Of a stretch of DNA of 64,000 nucleotides, positions 25,986-43,595 are shown piece by piece. How positions within the stretch are numbered: the first letter of the stretch is position 1; every line of letters starts with the position of its first letter. The position numbers were made by a program, and so were the translations under genes. This stretch comes from Ceratotherium simum simum (Eukaryota; Chordata; Mammalia; Perissodactyla; Rhinocerotidae), in assembly GCF_000283155.1 (NCBI RefSeq), contig NW_004454175.1:173919-237918 (forward strand), written 5' to 3'. The notes beneath the pieces were generated by a model, which saw only the letters and a list, made by a program, of their open reading frames with translations, made no database searches and was not told where the DNA came from.

Positions 25986-26677
25986 TGAATGAGCCTTGGA
26001 AACATTATGCAAAGAGAAAGAAGGCAGACACGAAGGCCACATATTGTATGATTCCATTTATATGAAATATCCAGAAAAGACACTTGTAGAGTGAGAAAGC
26101 AGATTGTAGGGCTGGGTTAAGAGTGATTAACTGTAAATAGGTACAAGGGAACTGTTTGGGATGATGGAAAGGTTCTAAAACTGGATTGTGGTGGTGGTTG
26201 CCCAAATCTATCAACTTACTAAAAATCATCATATATAACCATTCTTGGTAGGTGAATTTTATGGTACTTAATTTATATCTCAAAGTCATTTTTAAAGGAA
26301 TTTTCTCATTTTCTTGGTCTTTTGTGCTTGAATTTTGAGGGCTCTTCTAAATCTTGATACAACAAGGATTGATTTGTTCACACTGTCACGTAAACCCTCT
26401 AACTTACGTGTTTTATCTATCTCATAAGAATTACAATTTTTAAAGAAATACCTATTACACGCCTGCTTTTGTCTCAAATAACATTCTTCCACCACCTCCT
26501 TGTGTTTTGCAGTTCTGTCTGAATGGCTTTGTTTTCATACTCAGCTGAAGTTCTACTATTCATTCTGTTAGGGACCTTGTCTTGGACAGATTTCTTTCCA
26601 AGATGATATTAACTTTTAGAAACCACAGTATGGAACAAGTTTTATATGCTTTTAATGTCCTTTGTTAAATTCTTTGA

Positions 26678-31099
<4,422 letters not shown>

Positions 31100-31119
31100 T
31101 GATACCATGAAAATCTTTC

Positions 31120-31360
31120 TACTGTTAATAAAATCAGAATTCTCCAGATTATTTAAAGAGGCCGCATAGTATTCCACTGTATGAGTAGCACAGAATGTGG
31201 ACATTTGCGTTGTTTACATTTTTTTCTATGATAAAAAATGTTGAGCTTAATACTTTTCAGCGAGATTTTTCAACACGTCCTTAATTATTTCTCTAGAATC
31301 ATTTTCTGAAAGAAGTATTGCTGGATCAAAGCATGTAGTCATGTATTTCTAGTCTCCTAT
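31120..31360 (-). mobile_element. L1 3' end fragment, antisense
   Basis: Shows the reverse L1 pattern GCATAGTATTCCACTGTATG, TGGACATTTGCGTTG, and a later AGTATTGCTGGATCAAAGCA. Diverged, ends estimated. Confidence 0.7.
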
Positions 31361-32799
31361 TTTTAGATGGTTCTCTGTACGAGCAGTTTTGTTTTGTTCT
31401 TGTTACTCCTGAATTATTTGGTGTAAATTTTTTATGTCAGTCATATTGCCTGGAGTAGTGCCCAAAAATGATCAGCACATTCAGGAGTTTAGAAAGTAAA
31501 AGGCTTTCTTTTTCTTTCTCTTCTTGTGTGCTTTGTAAAGTTTATTTATGATCCTGTATTTTGGAGAGTGAGCATTTTAAAACGACTTGCAGGATTAGAG
31601 GTTACCTTCCAGTAGAAGTGGCAGCAGAATGCTTCTTCCATTACCTCGCTTGAAACTGAATGAAAAAGGCAGTGGGATTATTTAGCTAGCCAGCACTAGC
31701 TAAAGTAAACATCGGAGTTTCCTACTTAAAAAAAACCTTACTATCAATTCATTTATGTGCTTTAACTTAATTATTTACATGCTTTTTAAGTGATTCTTCT
31801 AAGTAAGGAGGAGCACTATTTCTTTTTAGAAAATCTTTAAATCACTGCAGTTAAAATGGGGATATTCTAATAGTGCGAGCCTTAGAATGGGTGGTCACGG
31901 TAAGTGGGGGAAGAGGAGTAGGGAATAGACCAGCTGCCCCTGCTGGTCCTCCAGGACTGTGAGGTTTGTGGATTTCTCAATTGTAATCTGAAAAATTACA
32001 ATTTATGTAGTTACTTGATGGGAAAACACATATACATTGAAATAATATAGACCTAACGTAGCAATTTTTTTTTCTGGGAGAGGGAATAACAAGACTCTTT
32101 TATTTTCTGTGTATTTTTATAGTGTTAGGTTTTTTTAACATGCATTTGTTAATCTTATGAGAAAAAAGTAGTAGGGGTATTTTTTAAATAACTGAATATA
32201 GTATTAAATATATTTTTATTTGAAAAAGTTTATAGCTTGTTACCTACAGTATCACATTTACCCTTAGGCTATTTCTATATAATAGATCATGCAAAGATTA
32301 TTTTTCCCACTTATCAAGATCATTAATAACAACTAATAAGTATTGATCATCTACCATGTTCAAGGCATTGTGTGGTTTACAACAGAAATGACAGGAACGT
32401 TCTTCGGGGTTCTGTCCTTGGCCTCCTCTCCTCTTATGCTCTCATTCATCCACTCCCATAAAAGCCCCATCTACATATTAACACTCGCAAACAGATCTCA
32501 ACTTCAAAACTATCTACCTGCTTCTTGGATATGGCCAGATAGGTATTTTGTATGACCCTAAAATGTATTGTGTCCAACTTGATCTTTTCATCTTCTCTCT
32601 ACTGCCTAAAAAATTACTCCTGCGTTGCCTTCTTCAGTGAGTGGCAATACCAGTGGCCTAAGCCAGAAATTAGATAAAAAGGCATTACAATGTGATTCCA
32701 GAGCTCCTGTTCTAACCATTACATTGTATCGCCTCTTTATTTGATTTCGTCCTGGAGTCCTCCTCCTCCCCTCCGCCCCCCGCATCCAATTATTGAAGC

Positions 32800-33452
32800 C
32801 TAGTTGATTCTGCCTCCTAAATGTTTCTTGACTTGGCCCACTTCTCTCCTGTCCTTTGCCACAGCCTTAGTGTAGGCATCCTCCTCTCTCTCTTGGACTA
32901 CAACTTGTATGCACAGTGATCTCCTTGCCTCCAGTTCTGTTCTTCTCTAATATACTTTCCCTTCTGCACATTTGACCATTTTATTCCTCCACTTAAAATT
33001 GTTCATTGGCTTTCCATTTCTCACAAAGGCTCTTCTGGACCTGGTGCCTGCCTTCCAGAATTGCATGCCTTTTCCTCTGCTGTTTTTGCAAGCCTTACCT
33101 CTGCCTAGAAAAGTACTTTTCTCCCCCACCTCTCCTCTTTCTGGTTAATCCCAATTTGTTCTTCAGGTCTTAGCGTAAGCATCATTTCTTCCAGGAAACT
33201 TCCTCTGACCTCCTTAGACTTAGATATCCCTGCTCTTTGGTTCTGTGGCAGTCTCTATGCCTCTCATCATGAAATTTATTCCACTTTACTATAGATGTTT
33301 GTCCATTGTGTCTCCCATTAGACTGTAAGCTCCATGAGAGCCGAGACAATGCCAGTCTTGCTCTTCCAGAACAGAGTATATAGCCTTGCCTATAGTAGGT
33401 GCTCAGCCAATATTTGTTAAATGAATGAAAGTCTGAATAAATGAATGGATGG
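32800..33452 (+). mobile_element. L2 LINE 3' end
   Basis: The L2 end is clear: TTCTTCCAGGAAACTTCCTC, CATTAGACTGTAAGCTCCAT, GTAGGTGCTCAGCCAATATT, then TTGTTAAATGAATGAA. The upstream part to about 32800 has the weaker L2 blocks (TTATTCCTCCACTTAAAATT). Confidence 0.85.
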
Positions 33453-33834
33453 ATATTGTCCCTGCCTTCAAAAAAATTACTTTTCAGTTGGGAGGAAAAA
33501 CCATATATACCATGAAGAAATAATGCTAATGACTTCCTCTATATCATGTTGGCAGTTTAGTGGCAGAACCCAAGTAAGAATTTGGTTCTCCTGACTACTG
33601 GACAGTACTACATTTGATTTAAACAAATGTCTTGAAAGCCTTTTTAATCAACACCTCATGGTATTAGTATTAGTATTAATTTTTTGTTTTTGTTTTCTCA
33701 GCTCCTTTTTGCAAAATCTTCAATGCAGTAAATAGTTTGATTTTGCCTTTCTTGAAATAGAAGTCTATGATTTTTTTTTTAGTATAACTCAAACAAATTA
33801 GATAACTCATAATTTATCTCTCTTTTTCTTTTAG

Positions 33835-33863
33835 TTGTTATAGCTGCTGATGGGGTATTGAAG
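33835..33863 (+). CDS. MAP3K20: MAP3K20 29-nt microexon (residues 139-148)
   Basis: Only 29 nt long, phase 1 to phase 0, between a strong acceptor (TCTCTCTTTTTCTTTTAG) and donor GTAGGACT. With the G from the previous exon it encodes VVIAADGVLK, the beta-7/beta-8 strands that link the catalytic loop to the DFG motif. The peptide is exactly the one expected between HRDLKSRN and ICDFG, which is what identifies so short an exon. The next intron is only 121 bp. Skipping would remove 29 nt, shift the frame and destroy the kinase, so the exon should be constitutive. Confidence 0.96.
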
Positions 33864-34149
<286 letters not shown>

Positions 34150-35736
34150 TAAAGGAAATACAAAAAGCAAGCAACCTACAGAAGCGGGATATAACAGTTT
34201 AAGTTTTAAGACAGTAATGCTGTTTTTGGTGTAATGCCTAGAACAGTGGTGACAGAGAGAACTCTTTGTAATTGCTAAAATGTTTACTTTAATCACTTTT
34301 GTGCATCTGAGTTATTTTGTCCTGTGTTGAGAAGAAACCAATGCCACTTCCAAGAAGCAAATTAGGTGGAACCTAAAGTAGTGTTGGGCCTGATGCACTC
34401 CTGTGGAGAGTGCTTTCCTGGGTGGACGTATGACTGTAAGATATCTCTGTAAGTCAATGGAAATATGGATCATTTGGAACAGGACTGCATTGTAATGAGT
34501 TGCTCAAAAACCACCAACAGATCTGCCATATGAGTTAATTAACAGGAGATTTTTGAATGTCAACGATTAAACTGATTAGTGAGTTTCTGGAGAGTACAGA
34601 AGAAAATGTACTTGGCCTATAGCACATGGCCCTGCACGTGTCTGCTGCCAGTCTTATAAAGTAGTAGTGGCTCTCTGAAACATGAATCTAAAGTGTCATA
34701 TAAGAATAACGACAGAGGAATACAGTTACAAGAGTAGAATAACGTGGGGGGAGGATACTCAAGGAATAGAGACTACAGGAATGAGTCAGGAAAGGAGCAG
34801 AAGCTTCTGCAGGAGGAGTTTTGCGATGGATCATTCTTGAGGAATAAGTTATATCTGCATTAGCAGAGAGAAAGAAGTGGGAGGAGTGGGGGGAGGAGTG
34901 GGGTGGGAGGGGAAGATGGGCAAGGCAGTTCTTTAGTGGTGGAAGGAATTCATTTGTGGCCCTTTTTGGAGGATAAGTTCTTTATCCCTAAAAATGCTGT
35001 ATATCCTTTAAAAAGTCCAAAATAGTATTTGGAACTTGCTGTCTTCGCGTCTCATCTCCCAGTCATACTGCCTCTCTATTTATATTATTACTCCTTAAAA
35101 GGACATTTTCATAATAATGGGAAAAGAAGCAGACAAATTGGGGCCAAATCAACATGCCTCTTCTTCCTGAACTTCTCTGTTTTCAACTGAAGGTGATAGC
35201 TGATGGCACAAGAGGAGACCATTCCTTTTTCTTTAGAGTTCATCAGTCTCTAGGTATTTACTGCTGGCTTCATTACTTAAGTTTTGGTCTTGTTTCAGTT
35301 GGCTAACTTTTTCTAAATCATAACACATCTTATGTATACCAAATCAATATAATAGAGATGAATTTTGTTGACTATTGGAAAAATCATTTCAAGAATGAAA
35401 TATACGTTTTTGGTGAAAGGCTAGAATTTCAAAGGTTGGAAGACAACAGTAGCATCAGGCTAAATATCTAACTTCCCTTTATTCTGTGTGTTTCTGACAA
35501 TGAAAGCTATAAACTATAATAGACAGGGATCAAATAATTCTCCTTGAAAAAAGGGGGAAAAAACCATAAGTTCCTGAAAGACTAGATTCTAAAACTGGTC
35601 CCCTCTGTCAAAAGTTACTACATTATGACCATCCTACAAATCAGCTGCTGGGGAGTATGAAAATGGGGGAATTTGTTGTAATTTAAGACTTCTTGTGAGA
35701 TTATTTTCTCTTATGAAGTTATGTTCCTTCATTTTT

Positions 35737-35947
35737 TTTTTTTTTTAAAGATTTTATTTATTTGTTTTTCCCCCAAAGCCCCAGTACATAGTTGTGTGTC
35801 ATAGCTGCACATCCTTCTAGTTGCTGTATGTGGGACGCAGCCTCAGCATGGCTGGAGGAGCGGTGCCTCGGTGCGTACCCGGGATCCGAACCCGGGCCGC
35901 CGGCAGCGGAGAGCACGCACTTAACCGCCAAGCCACGGGGCCGGCCC
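35737..35947 (-). mobile_element. ERE SINE, short type, antisense to the gene
   Basis: Plus strand reads poly-T, AAGATTTTATTTATTTG, CCCCAAAGCCCCAGTA, then the inverted head ending GCCACGGGGCCGGCC. A duplication TGTTCCTTCATTTTT lies at 35722-35736 and 35948-35962. A near-intact B box is visible in reverse (GGATCCGAACC). Confidence 0.96.
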
Positions 35948-36061
35948 TGTTCCTTCATTTTTAAGCAAAAATCTATTTGTTGTGTCAGGCACTGTGCTGG
36001 ACACCAAGCCAGGGTAATTTAAATTTTACTTTTTCTGCTTGATGGGACCAGGGTCTCATTT

Positions 36062-36215
36062 TATCCTGTGGCACAGGAGCCAGCAAACTTTTTCTATAAA
36101 GGACCAGATAGTAAATATTTTAGGTTTTGAGGGCCATTTACAGTCTCTACTGCATATTCTTTTGTTTTTTGTTTTTTACAACCCTTTAAAAACGCTAAAA
36201 CCACCCTGCCTTCTG
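36062..36215 (-). mobile_element. hAT-type DNA transposon fragment
   Basis: GCAAACTTTTTCTATAAAGG followed by CCAGATAGTAAATATTTTAG and GGTTTTGAGGGCCATTTAC match a common nonautonomous DNA transposon. The family name escapes me with certainty, and the orientation assigned is provisional. Confidence 0.5.
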
Positions 36216-39200
36216 CAGCAGGCCCTCGTCTGCAGACTCCTCTGTGGAGCAAGCGAGATTGGAAGATGAGCACACGCAGAAGAACAGTTCATAGTGATTC
36301 AACCTGCGACCACAGCTCGTGCTCCTTTTGCTTGCAGGTGTACATCAATATATATAAATATATTTAGATGGTTAGAGTTTTTAAATTATTTTTCCCATTT
36401 ATATGAATTAGGAGATTTTTGAGGCTCATTTTAGGACTCTACCAGTTCTTTTACAGTGCTTTTACTTTTAAAAATTCTCCCCACGGCTTGGAATTTCCCT
36501 ATCTCAGAAATTTTTGACCTGAAAGACACAGCTATGAGGTATTGTCTAGAGTAAACTTCTGGTTTCAATATTATTTCATTTATGAAGAAACTTCACACTG
36601 CCTTCTTCCAAAACCTTACAGTGACCAGGGACTTTTGTGTGAAATACACCACCTGTGTTTCTGTAGCTGAAGTGGAATCTTCGTTCGAGTAACCGAGAAC
36701 AAATCCTTTTTCACATGGACCCTATAAAAGATGTTAAGAGGTGACTTCTGCTGTGGAGCTTAGGATTTTTTCTATCTCTTTTTAAAATCCCTCTTTCATT
36801 CCACATCGACCCCTCATGTTAAACAGTTTGAATCAACCTTTCTGAAGCTGCAAATGTTTTATTTTATTAAAAAGGTTTTCCTTCAAGTGACTGTGCATTA
36901 CTTTTCAGTAGGTGGGCCTGAACATTTCTCTTTGCAAATTAGGTTTTCTCTCTGCTTGTTTACTGACTCTACCTTTGTGTTCTTTTGAGGGATTTAACAT
37001 ATGCTTAACAAATCATCCTATCAAGTAATTTAACTTACTGCAGCAAACTTCACAGCCAGTCGCTGAACATTTCCAATGTTGTTCTGTATTTACACACCAG
37101 ATGTTGCTCTTTTGAACCTGTTTGCCCTGTCACACGCTTTTGAATATCAGTTCTACATTCATGTTAGAGTCTTCTTTTAACTGGTGAAAACAAAAATGCC
37201 TTTTCGGTGAATCTGTTTGTTTTAAAACAGTGTCTGCTATTGTGTTGTCTGGAAGAGAGAGGTTGACTCGGATGCTGGTTCTCCCTAACCCCATGGCTGT
37301 CTCAGTAGAATTCCATGCAGAAAAGTGCCCATATGCTAATTTAATTATAAGTGAGAATTCAGGATTTTATTTAATCCTGACCCCTTCCCATTCTGTTCTA
37401 GAAAAACGCCATTAGTGAAAGAAAAAGTATAAGGCATGCTTTTCAGAGTCTTTTTGTTTAAACAGTCATAAATTTTTTAAAAATTAAGAAAGCATTACAT
37501 GTTCAAAGTAGGTATTACCTAAAAAAGCAGGAAAGGATGGTTGTTAAGGTAGGGCCATGTTAGTTTTAGGAGTTTGTAGTCCATAAACTTTAAAAATGAC
37601 ACCTATCTAGGAAAGCAATGTGGTTATTTGGATTTTTTGATGTTCTTTCAAAAATAAAGGTTACTAGCCAGGACTCATTTGTCAGTAGGAGCATCTCTTT
37701 GCATAAAACATCCCGTAGTTCCATATGTGTGTGACATCCCATATGTGTGTGAGCCCCCACACACATAGCGGTCATATACAGATGAATAAGACCATAAAAA
37801 CGAGTTGCTCTTTTTTGAAACCACCACCCCGAAAAAAAAATTTATTTTTTATTTTTTCAGGCTTGCTGTGAGAATTTAGCCCTAATATTATCAAAGTCCC
37901 TAGCCCTCCCCAGCTTGATAAACCTGTGTTGCTTCTTAACACATGGAAGATGAACCAGCCTTGGAAAACCTTAAAATCAATGTGCTGCAAATGCCGGAAA
38001 TGGATCTTGTGATCCTTGCTGCTAAGCTGGTAAACTTTGCTGGGCAAGCAACTGTTTCTCTCTCCATTTTGTAAGAAAGGAGATTTTTCTACCCTCATGA
38101 TAAATTCTCTTGAAGGGCCAGACCAGAGGAGTGTTTAGTGTGCTATCCACAAAAAAGAAAAGACTTACGGAAAGCAAAAATCATTGTAAGAATAAGCCTT
38201 TTGAGAGCACAAGGCCTAGCCACTCTTTAAAAACAAAGCTCTCCTAATGACAATGCAGAGAGGATTACCTTCTTAGAAGCTTCTCAGCCAAAACCAGCTT
38301 TGAGAAGAAAGTGGCTTAAGAGAGAGCATTGCTGCCTCACTTGTCTGTGAGCCCTGTTCCAGAACAAGCCTGGCTCAGGTAATGGCTTTCCATTGTTTGT
38401 AAAAGAAAAGGCAGGAAAAGTACATAGCCTTGTCCAAGTTTGTCTGCTGTAAACCGAAAATAGAAATTTTCCTTGTGAGCACAGTTTAAATGTGAGGACG
38501 TCTCAATATAAAATGAGTTGGAAAGTACTTTTAAGGTGAAAGATCACAAAAATGTTTGGCCTGCATCCCCACAACTGATATTTTCAGGCATAGTTGAATC
38601 TATTTTTAGAACTCCAAATGACTTCCTCAACAAAGTTACTTTTTTGTGCCAAATGTTATTGTGTTTAGTGTAGAAAAAGCTGGTGTCCCATCTCCTACCA
38701 CCTACTTTTTGATACATTCCTGAATCTGGTAAATTAATAATAGGAAATCGTGAGATGTGCTGAAGCTGGAATTAAACTGAAGACCCGATTTGGGCTTCGG
38801 AACCCAGTGGCTAATGACGCCATCCCGGACAGTTTCACATCCATCAAGTGGCTCCCTCAGCTATAGTAGCTCTTCAGAGACACGGAGAGGGAGTAAAATG
38901 AAACTGTCTTATTTTTCCAGGGGTAGAACTCTTAGAGAAATGTAACTTGGCTCTTGTTAGATTTGGGACATTTTCCAACTGAATATTTTGGAATAAAGAA
39001 TCACATAAATCTTTTTCTGGTGTTATTCCCCAAGCTCTTGGTTTTGCATTTTACCTCACGAAACCCAGTCAGTCTTCGTGTGTGCGTGTGTGCAGTGTGT
39101 TGTGCATGCAGGCCAAACTCCAAAAGGAGGGGGCGCAAGGCTGCTCATCTGAACGTTTTGAGGTCTGGAGCATTTGATTTGTTTGAGGCTGATTCACTGT

Positions 39201-39904
39201 TCCCATTCTCCTTAGGAATGTCAAATCCATTCCTTTGCTTGCTCTTCCTCTCCCTTCCCCTCCCCAGCCCCAACACCAGGGGAGTGGTAACTGCAGCAAA
39301 TGGAGGGGCTTCATTTCCTGCTCAGCCATCGCGCTGCCCCCTTCCCTTCCCTGTGCAGCCGTGTCAGGGCTGATCACATACCTGTGCTGGTTCTCGCCCT
39401 TCCAATACTTACAGTGCTCACTAGAATCGTCCCCTTCCCCTTCGGGGATGCTCCTTATCTTTTCCTAATCACTTCTGTGACTCAAATAGAATTATTCAGT
39501 AGCTCTTCTAAAGAAGTACCTTACACACTTGATTAAAAGCCCAAAGAGGCTTCAGTGAATTTTTTTCTCTTGCTTGAGCAGCATCTGCCAATTTCCCTGA
39601 TTTTCCTGCTAATTATCTACATATTCGCCAGAATTCATTTAACGTGTTGTGGCTCGAATAAGACTGAGCACTGGCTGAGGAAATAGTGGCTATAGAGTTA
39701 AAGGTTTATAGGAGTTGCTTGAATAGAGTATATGTCCTCAATCTACATTCTTATTTAGAAATACTTTTTTGTTTTTAGAGCAAGAGAAATCTAAATCAAA
39801 ACTGCTGAGTTTGCTTCTCACTTCTGTCATGGCTCCATACCTAAAATGTGGCATGTCACATTCTCTTTCTACTGCCCTTGTCCTTCTCTAGAGTGACATG
39901 GGGT

Positions 39905-40140
39905 TAAGAGCTTGACCTTCAGGGTGAGACAGCAAGTTCATCTTCTGGCTCTGCCACTTGATAACTGGGTCCTTGAGCAAGTTTATTAATTGTCTCAAGC
40001 CTTAGTTTCCTCATCTATAAAATGAGGACAATATCTATCCAATGGGATTGATATTAATCATGATAGCATACGTAAAGGGTTTGACAGAGTACCTGAAACA
40101 TAATAAGTGCTCAATAAATGATAGTGGTTATTATTATGAT
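39905..40140 (+). repeat. MIR SINE relic
   Basis: TCTTCTGGCTCTGCCACTTG, CCTTAGTTTCCTCATCTATA, AAATGAGGACAATATCTAT, and the end TAAGTGCTCAATAAATGATA follow the MIR consensus in order. Confidence 0.9.
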
Positions 40141-41004
40141 TATTACTGATAACATTAGAATTGTTTTTGCACTTCACAAAGTATGGGTAGACTCAAATTT
40201 TGATGCCCATTTGTATAAATAGAGAAAGTAACTGGAGTGCACAAATCTCCATTACTCACTGTTTAAGGAAAAACCAAAATCATTGGCTGTTTTCAGCATT
40301 CCCAGTATCAGTTTGCTTTCTTTGGGCATTCCAGTGCAGATTTATTAATCATGCCAACCTCAAGGTTTGCAGAGAGATGAGCACATACATAACCTCACAC
40401 ACACACATTCAGCCTATATGTACATCAAGTGTTTACTACATTGTAGAATATAGTATAATAAATTATGCTATAGGTGGATGAAGATGAATCCTTAGACTGA
40501 CTCATTTTGAGAGAGATTTCTTCAAAACACAAACTCCAAATATTACAGTTTGGCAGGTACCTACCATTTTGGTGTAAATGGTTTAGCCAGTGATTTGGAT
40601 TTGGGGCTTGATTTTTTTTTTTGTATGAGACTATTATTGAACTTTAAAAATATTGTTGAATTCCCTGTTATTACCTTATAGAGAAATTTATCACAGATTG
40701 AAGGTGGAAAGAGTTTGCCTAACAAAATATAAAATCTAATTTGTGGGACTATGTGAGAATTTTAATAGCTTATGAGATACAGTTAAATCCCTTAGGCACA
40801 TTGGTTTCATAAAATTTTAAGTCTGGCTCTAGACGTTCTAATTTCTAAACCAGTTTTTTTCTTTATAAGGAACAAAAAAAATGTATATTATATATGGAAG
40901 AAGTCCTGCTCATGAATATATAACATTTTGTCCAAGTTTCTACAGATGGGGTTGGTTGTGTCTGGTAATTGGATACAGTTAAATGTTAGATAAAGTTTCA
41001 GTAA

Positions 41005-41229
<225 letters not shown>

Positions 41230-43595
41230 TGAAAGTAAGTTCACGCTTATGGAAAGATTAGCAGTAGGAGCTAACACAAAGGGTCAAAGTGATGTTATTC
41301 CTCATGAATGGACCCTTTACATCTAATTGTTGCAGCTTCACGTCGTGATGCTGTAGATCAAAAATTGTACAAGTACTGTACTAGTTTCTCAGTCTCAATT
41401 GTAAAACCTAGGGGTTTGTTCTTAGTGATGAAAGAAGCCATTGCGTCCAAGGTAGGGGAACAGTTTAACTCCATCTCCTGCGTTTAGGACATCTTTTTTA
41501 CTGGCCGGGAGTTGATATATCTGTAAGAGACCTTCAGCTACTTCAACTTACCTCTCCCAGCAGGAGTCACTATAGTACAAGAAACTGTCGCTTAGATGAG
41601 AATTTCAAAAATAAAAGAAGAAAAAATAGTTTCAAAAAAGGGAAAAATTACAGTTTTGCCACCTACGTTGAACACTACATTGAAGATGAGCTCCTCACTG
41701 GAATTGGCGAGGCAGTGGCATAACTGTTCGCTTCTTCATGCAGAGCCTTTCCATTTCAAAAGAACTTCAGTGGCGTAAACACCGTTTGTGCTGTGTCCCC
41801 AGCCTCGCTTTTCTTCTTCCCACAAATTGAGGCTTTCACTTAGTTGGACCTATGAGCCTACATCAGAGAACATGGTACATTCATATCAAAGAGAGCAACT
41901 ACATTTTGAAAGGTTTAAAATTGTGACTGAAACGCACAGCCATGGAAATTCTCAGCATAAGGATGAAGCATCCAATATCAAGGTATTATGAGAACTTAGA
42001 TCAAGTAATGGAAGCACGCAGTTGTCTTTGCAATGCAAAACAACTTTATTTCACAAAACTTCTTCATTTCCAAATCTTATCTGTGCCTTCCACAAAAGGT
42101 AAGAGTGCAACCTTAGGATAAAATAATTTGCAAAAAGGTGAATGTCTAGAGATATTCCCTTTTTAATGCTTTAAAAGAATTACATTGATCTGCTCCCCAT
42201 GTGAGTGCAGGAACAAACCAGATTAATCAAAAAGCTGCTATTGACTAAGAGAAACCAAGTTTCCGTATTTTAGATCACATAATCCAGGGTTACCTTATTA
42301 ATTTGTCCTCCTGAGCCACTCAGAATGGATGAAATGTTCATGATAGCTGAACTTGATGGGAGAGAGCTGCCAATTTAAAAAAAATAAAAAGGAATTATAT
42401 TCAAGAATGTGTCTTACTCATTGTTTCATAGGAACTGTTCTGTTTTAATTAAATGTGATAGTTATTCCTGGTGTGCTATTAAATCAGACCTCACATACAG
42501 GGTAACTGATATTTTCATGATATGAGAACCCACTTGTTTCTGTTTTGTTTCTTTCGCCAGTGAGATGATTAGATGTTTGGTTCTGGGTTTACAAATGAGA
42601 GCGAAGAAAATTATTGACCTTCTGTTGACTTTGGAGCAGAGCACTCAGTATAATGTTTTCCCTCTATATCATTTCAAGATAAACAAGAAGTTTTTTTAAA
42701 AGTTAACTGAACCCTCCAAATATGTATGACAGAATAATTAATATTTTAAAATAATATTTCATCTAAACGATGGCAGAACAGATGTGACTCTAAAGCACTT
42801 TCAAAACATTGGAGTATCCATCAAGGATTTTTAAAACTGAAGAGAAAAATGAATTTAAAAACTGCCTTTGGATAGTTGACTTGAGATTTGGGAGTCACCC
42901 ATAAATAGCCTTCAGAACCTCCTCAATATGTGCATGAGGAGTCTATCTCCCCCTTTCTCCCCAGGCATCCCCTACAGTAGAGAGTGCTCTTTTATCCATG
43001 GTGTGATCTGATGATCAGCTAATAACTGATGGAGACTACTCAAATACCTCCAATACTGTATCTATGAAATATGATAGTAAGTTGAAAGAAACCCACATGG
43101 TGAAATAAATTTTCTCAACTTTTTAATGAATTTAAGGAAAATTGGGTACTACAAGGATATTTATCTGTCTATTCTTATTCTGCACAATATTTGTCAACAA
43201 TATGGAAATTAAGTTTAAATGTAGTTTCCATTGTCTTCATTCAAGAAGGTGTCTTCATTTCACCTCATAAATGGAAGTACTATTACCAAAGCAAATTCTG
43301 TTGATGTAGCGTTAAATAATTCCCAAGAATTTATTTCATTTCCTAATAAAATTGGTACTTTGGCTTAAATATAATTTATAAAACCCCTTCAACTTCTAAT
43401 TATTTTATTTTATTTATTTTTACTTTGGAATACCTTGGGTTATTGAGTTAAAAAGAGAAAGCTGTATTTTTTTTAACAGGCCTCATTTAAATAATGAAAG
43501 ATGTGTTTAAACTTTGAGGGAGACATTTTAAATGTGAGCTAGTCACCCTAGAATGCACCTATATCCAAATATTAGCATTATCTTTTCTTTTTAAC

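Larger units (their letters stand above)
18994..26291 (+). mobile_element. Full-length, inactive LINE-1 (L1M type) with target duplication
   Basis: The 15-bp direct repeat TTAAAGGAATTTTCT at 18979-18993 and 26292-26306 bounds the element, and the 5' junction fits the TT/AAAR target of L1 endonuclease. Between them, after removing two later EREs, is about 6.75 kb in L1 order: a 5' UTR (18994 to about 20300), an ORF1 relic (C-terminal part about 21210-21540), an ORF2 relic with endonuclease start at about 22007 and reverse transcriptase at about 23500-24130, and a 3' UTR ending near 26291 with TTATATCTCAAAG. Many stops and frameshifts leave both frames dead. The subfamily is my estimate; an older mammalian L1M seems likely. 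Confidence 0.88.

Noticed and set aside
35792..36022. Recurring small frames with text like SSCCMWDAASAWLE (also near 24465, 62754)
   Set aside because: These are translations of ERE SINEs, repeated because the SINE is repeated.
38954..39377. 139-codon plus-strand and 102-codon minus-strand overlapping frames
   Set aside because: They lie in a GC-richer patch where stops are rarer. Composition explains the length, and neither shows a family motif.
41596..41991. Two short adjacent frames that looked like a possible retrocopy
   Set aside because: Conceptual readings in all three plus frames gave no recognisable protein, and there is no poly-A tail or target duplication.
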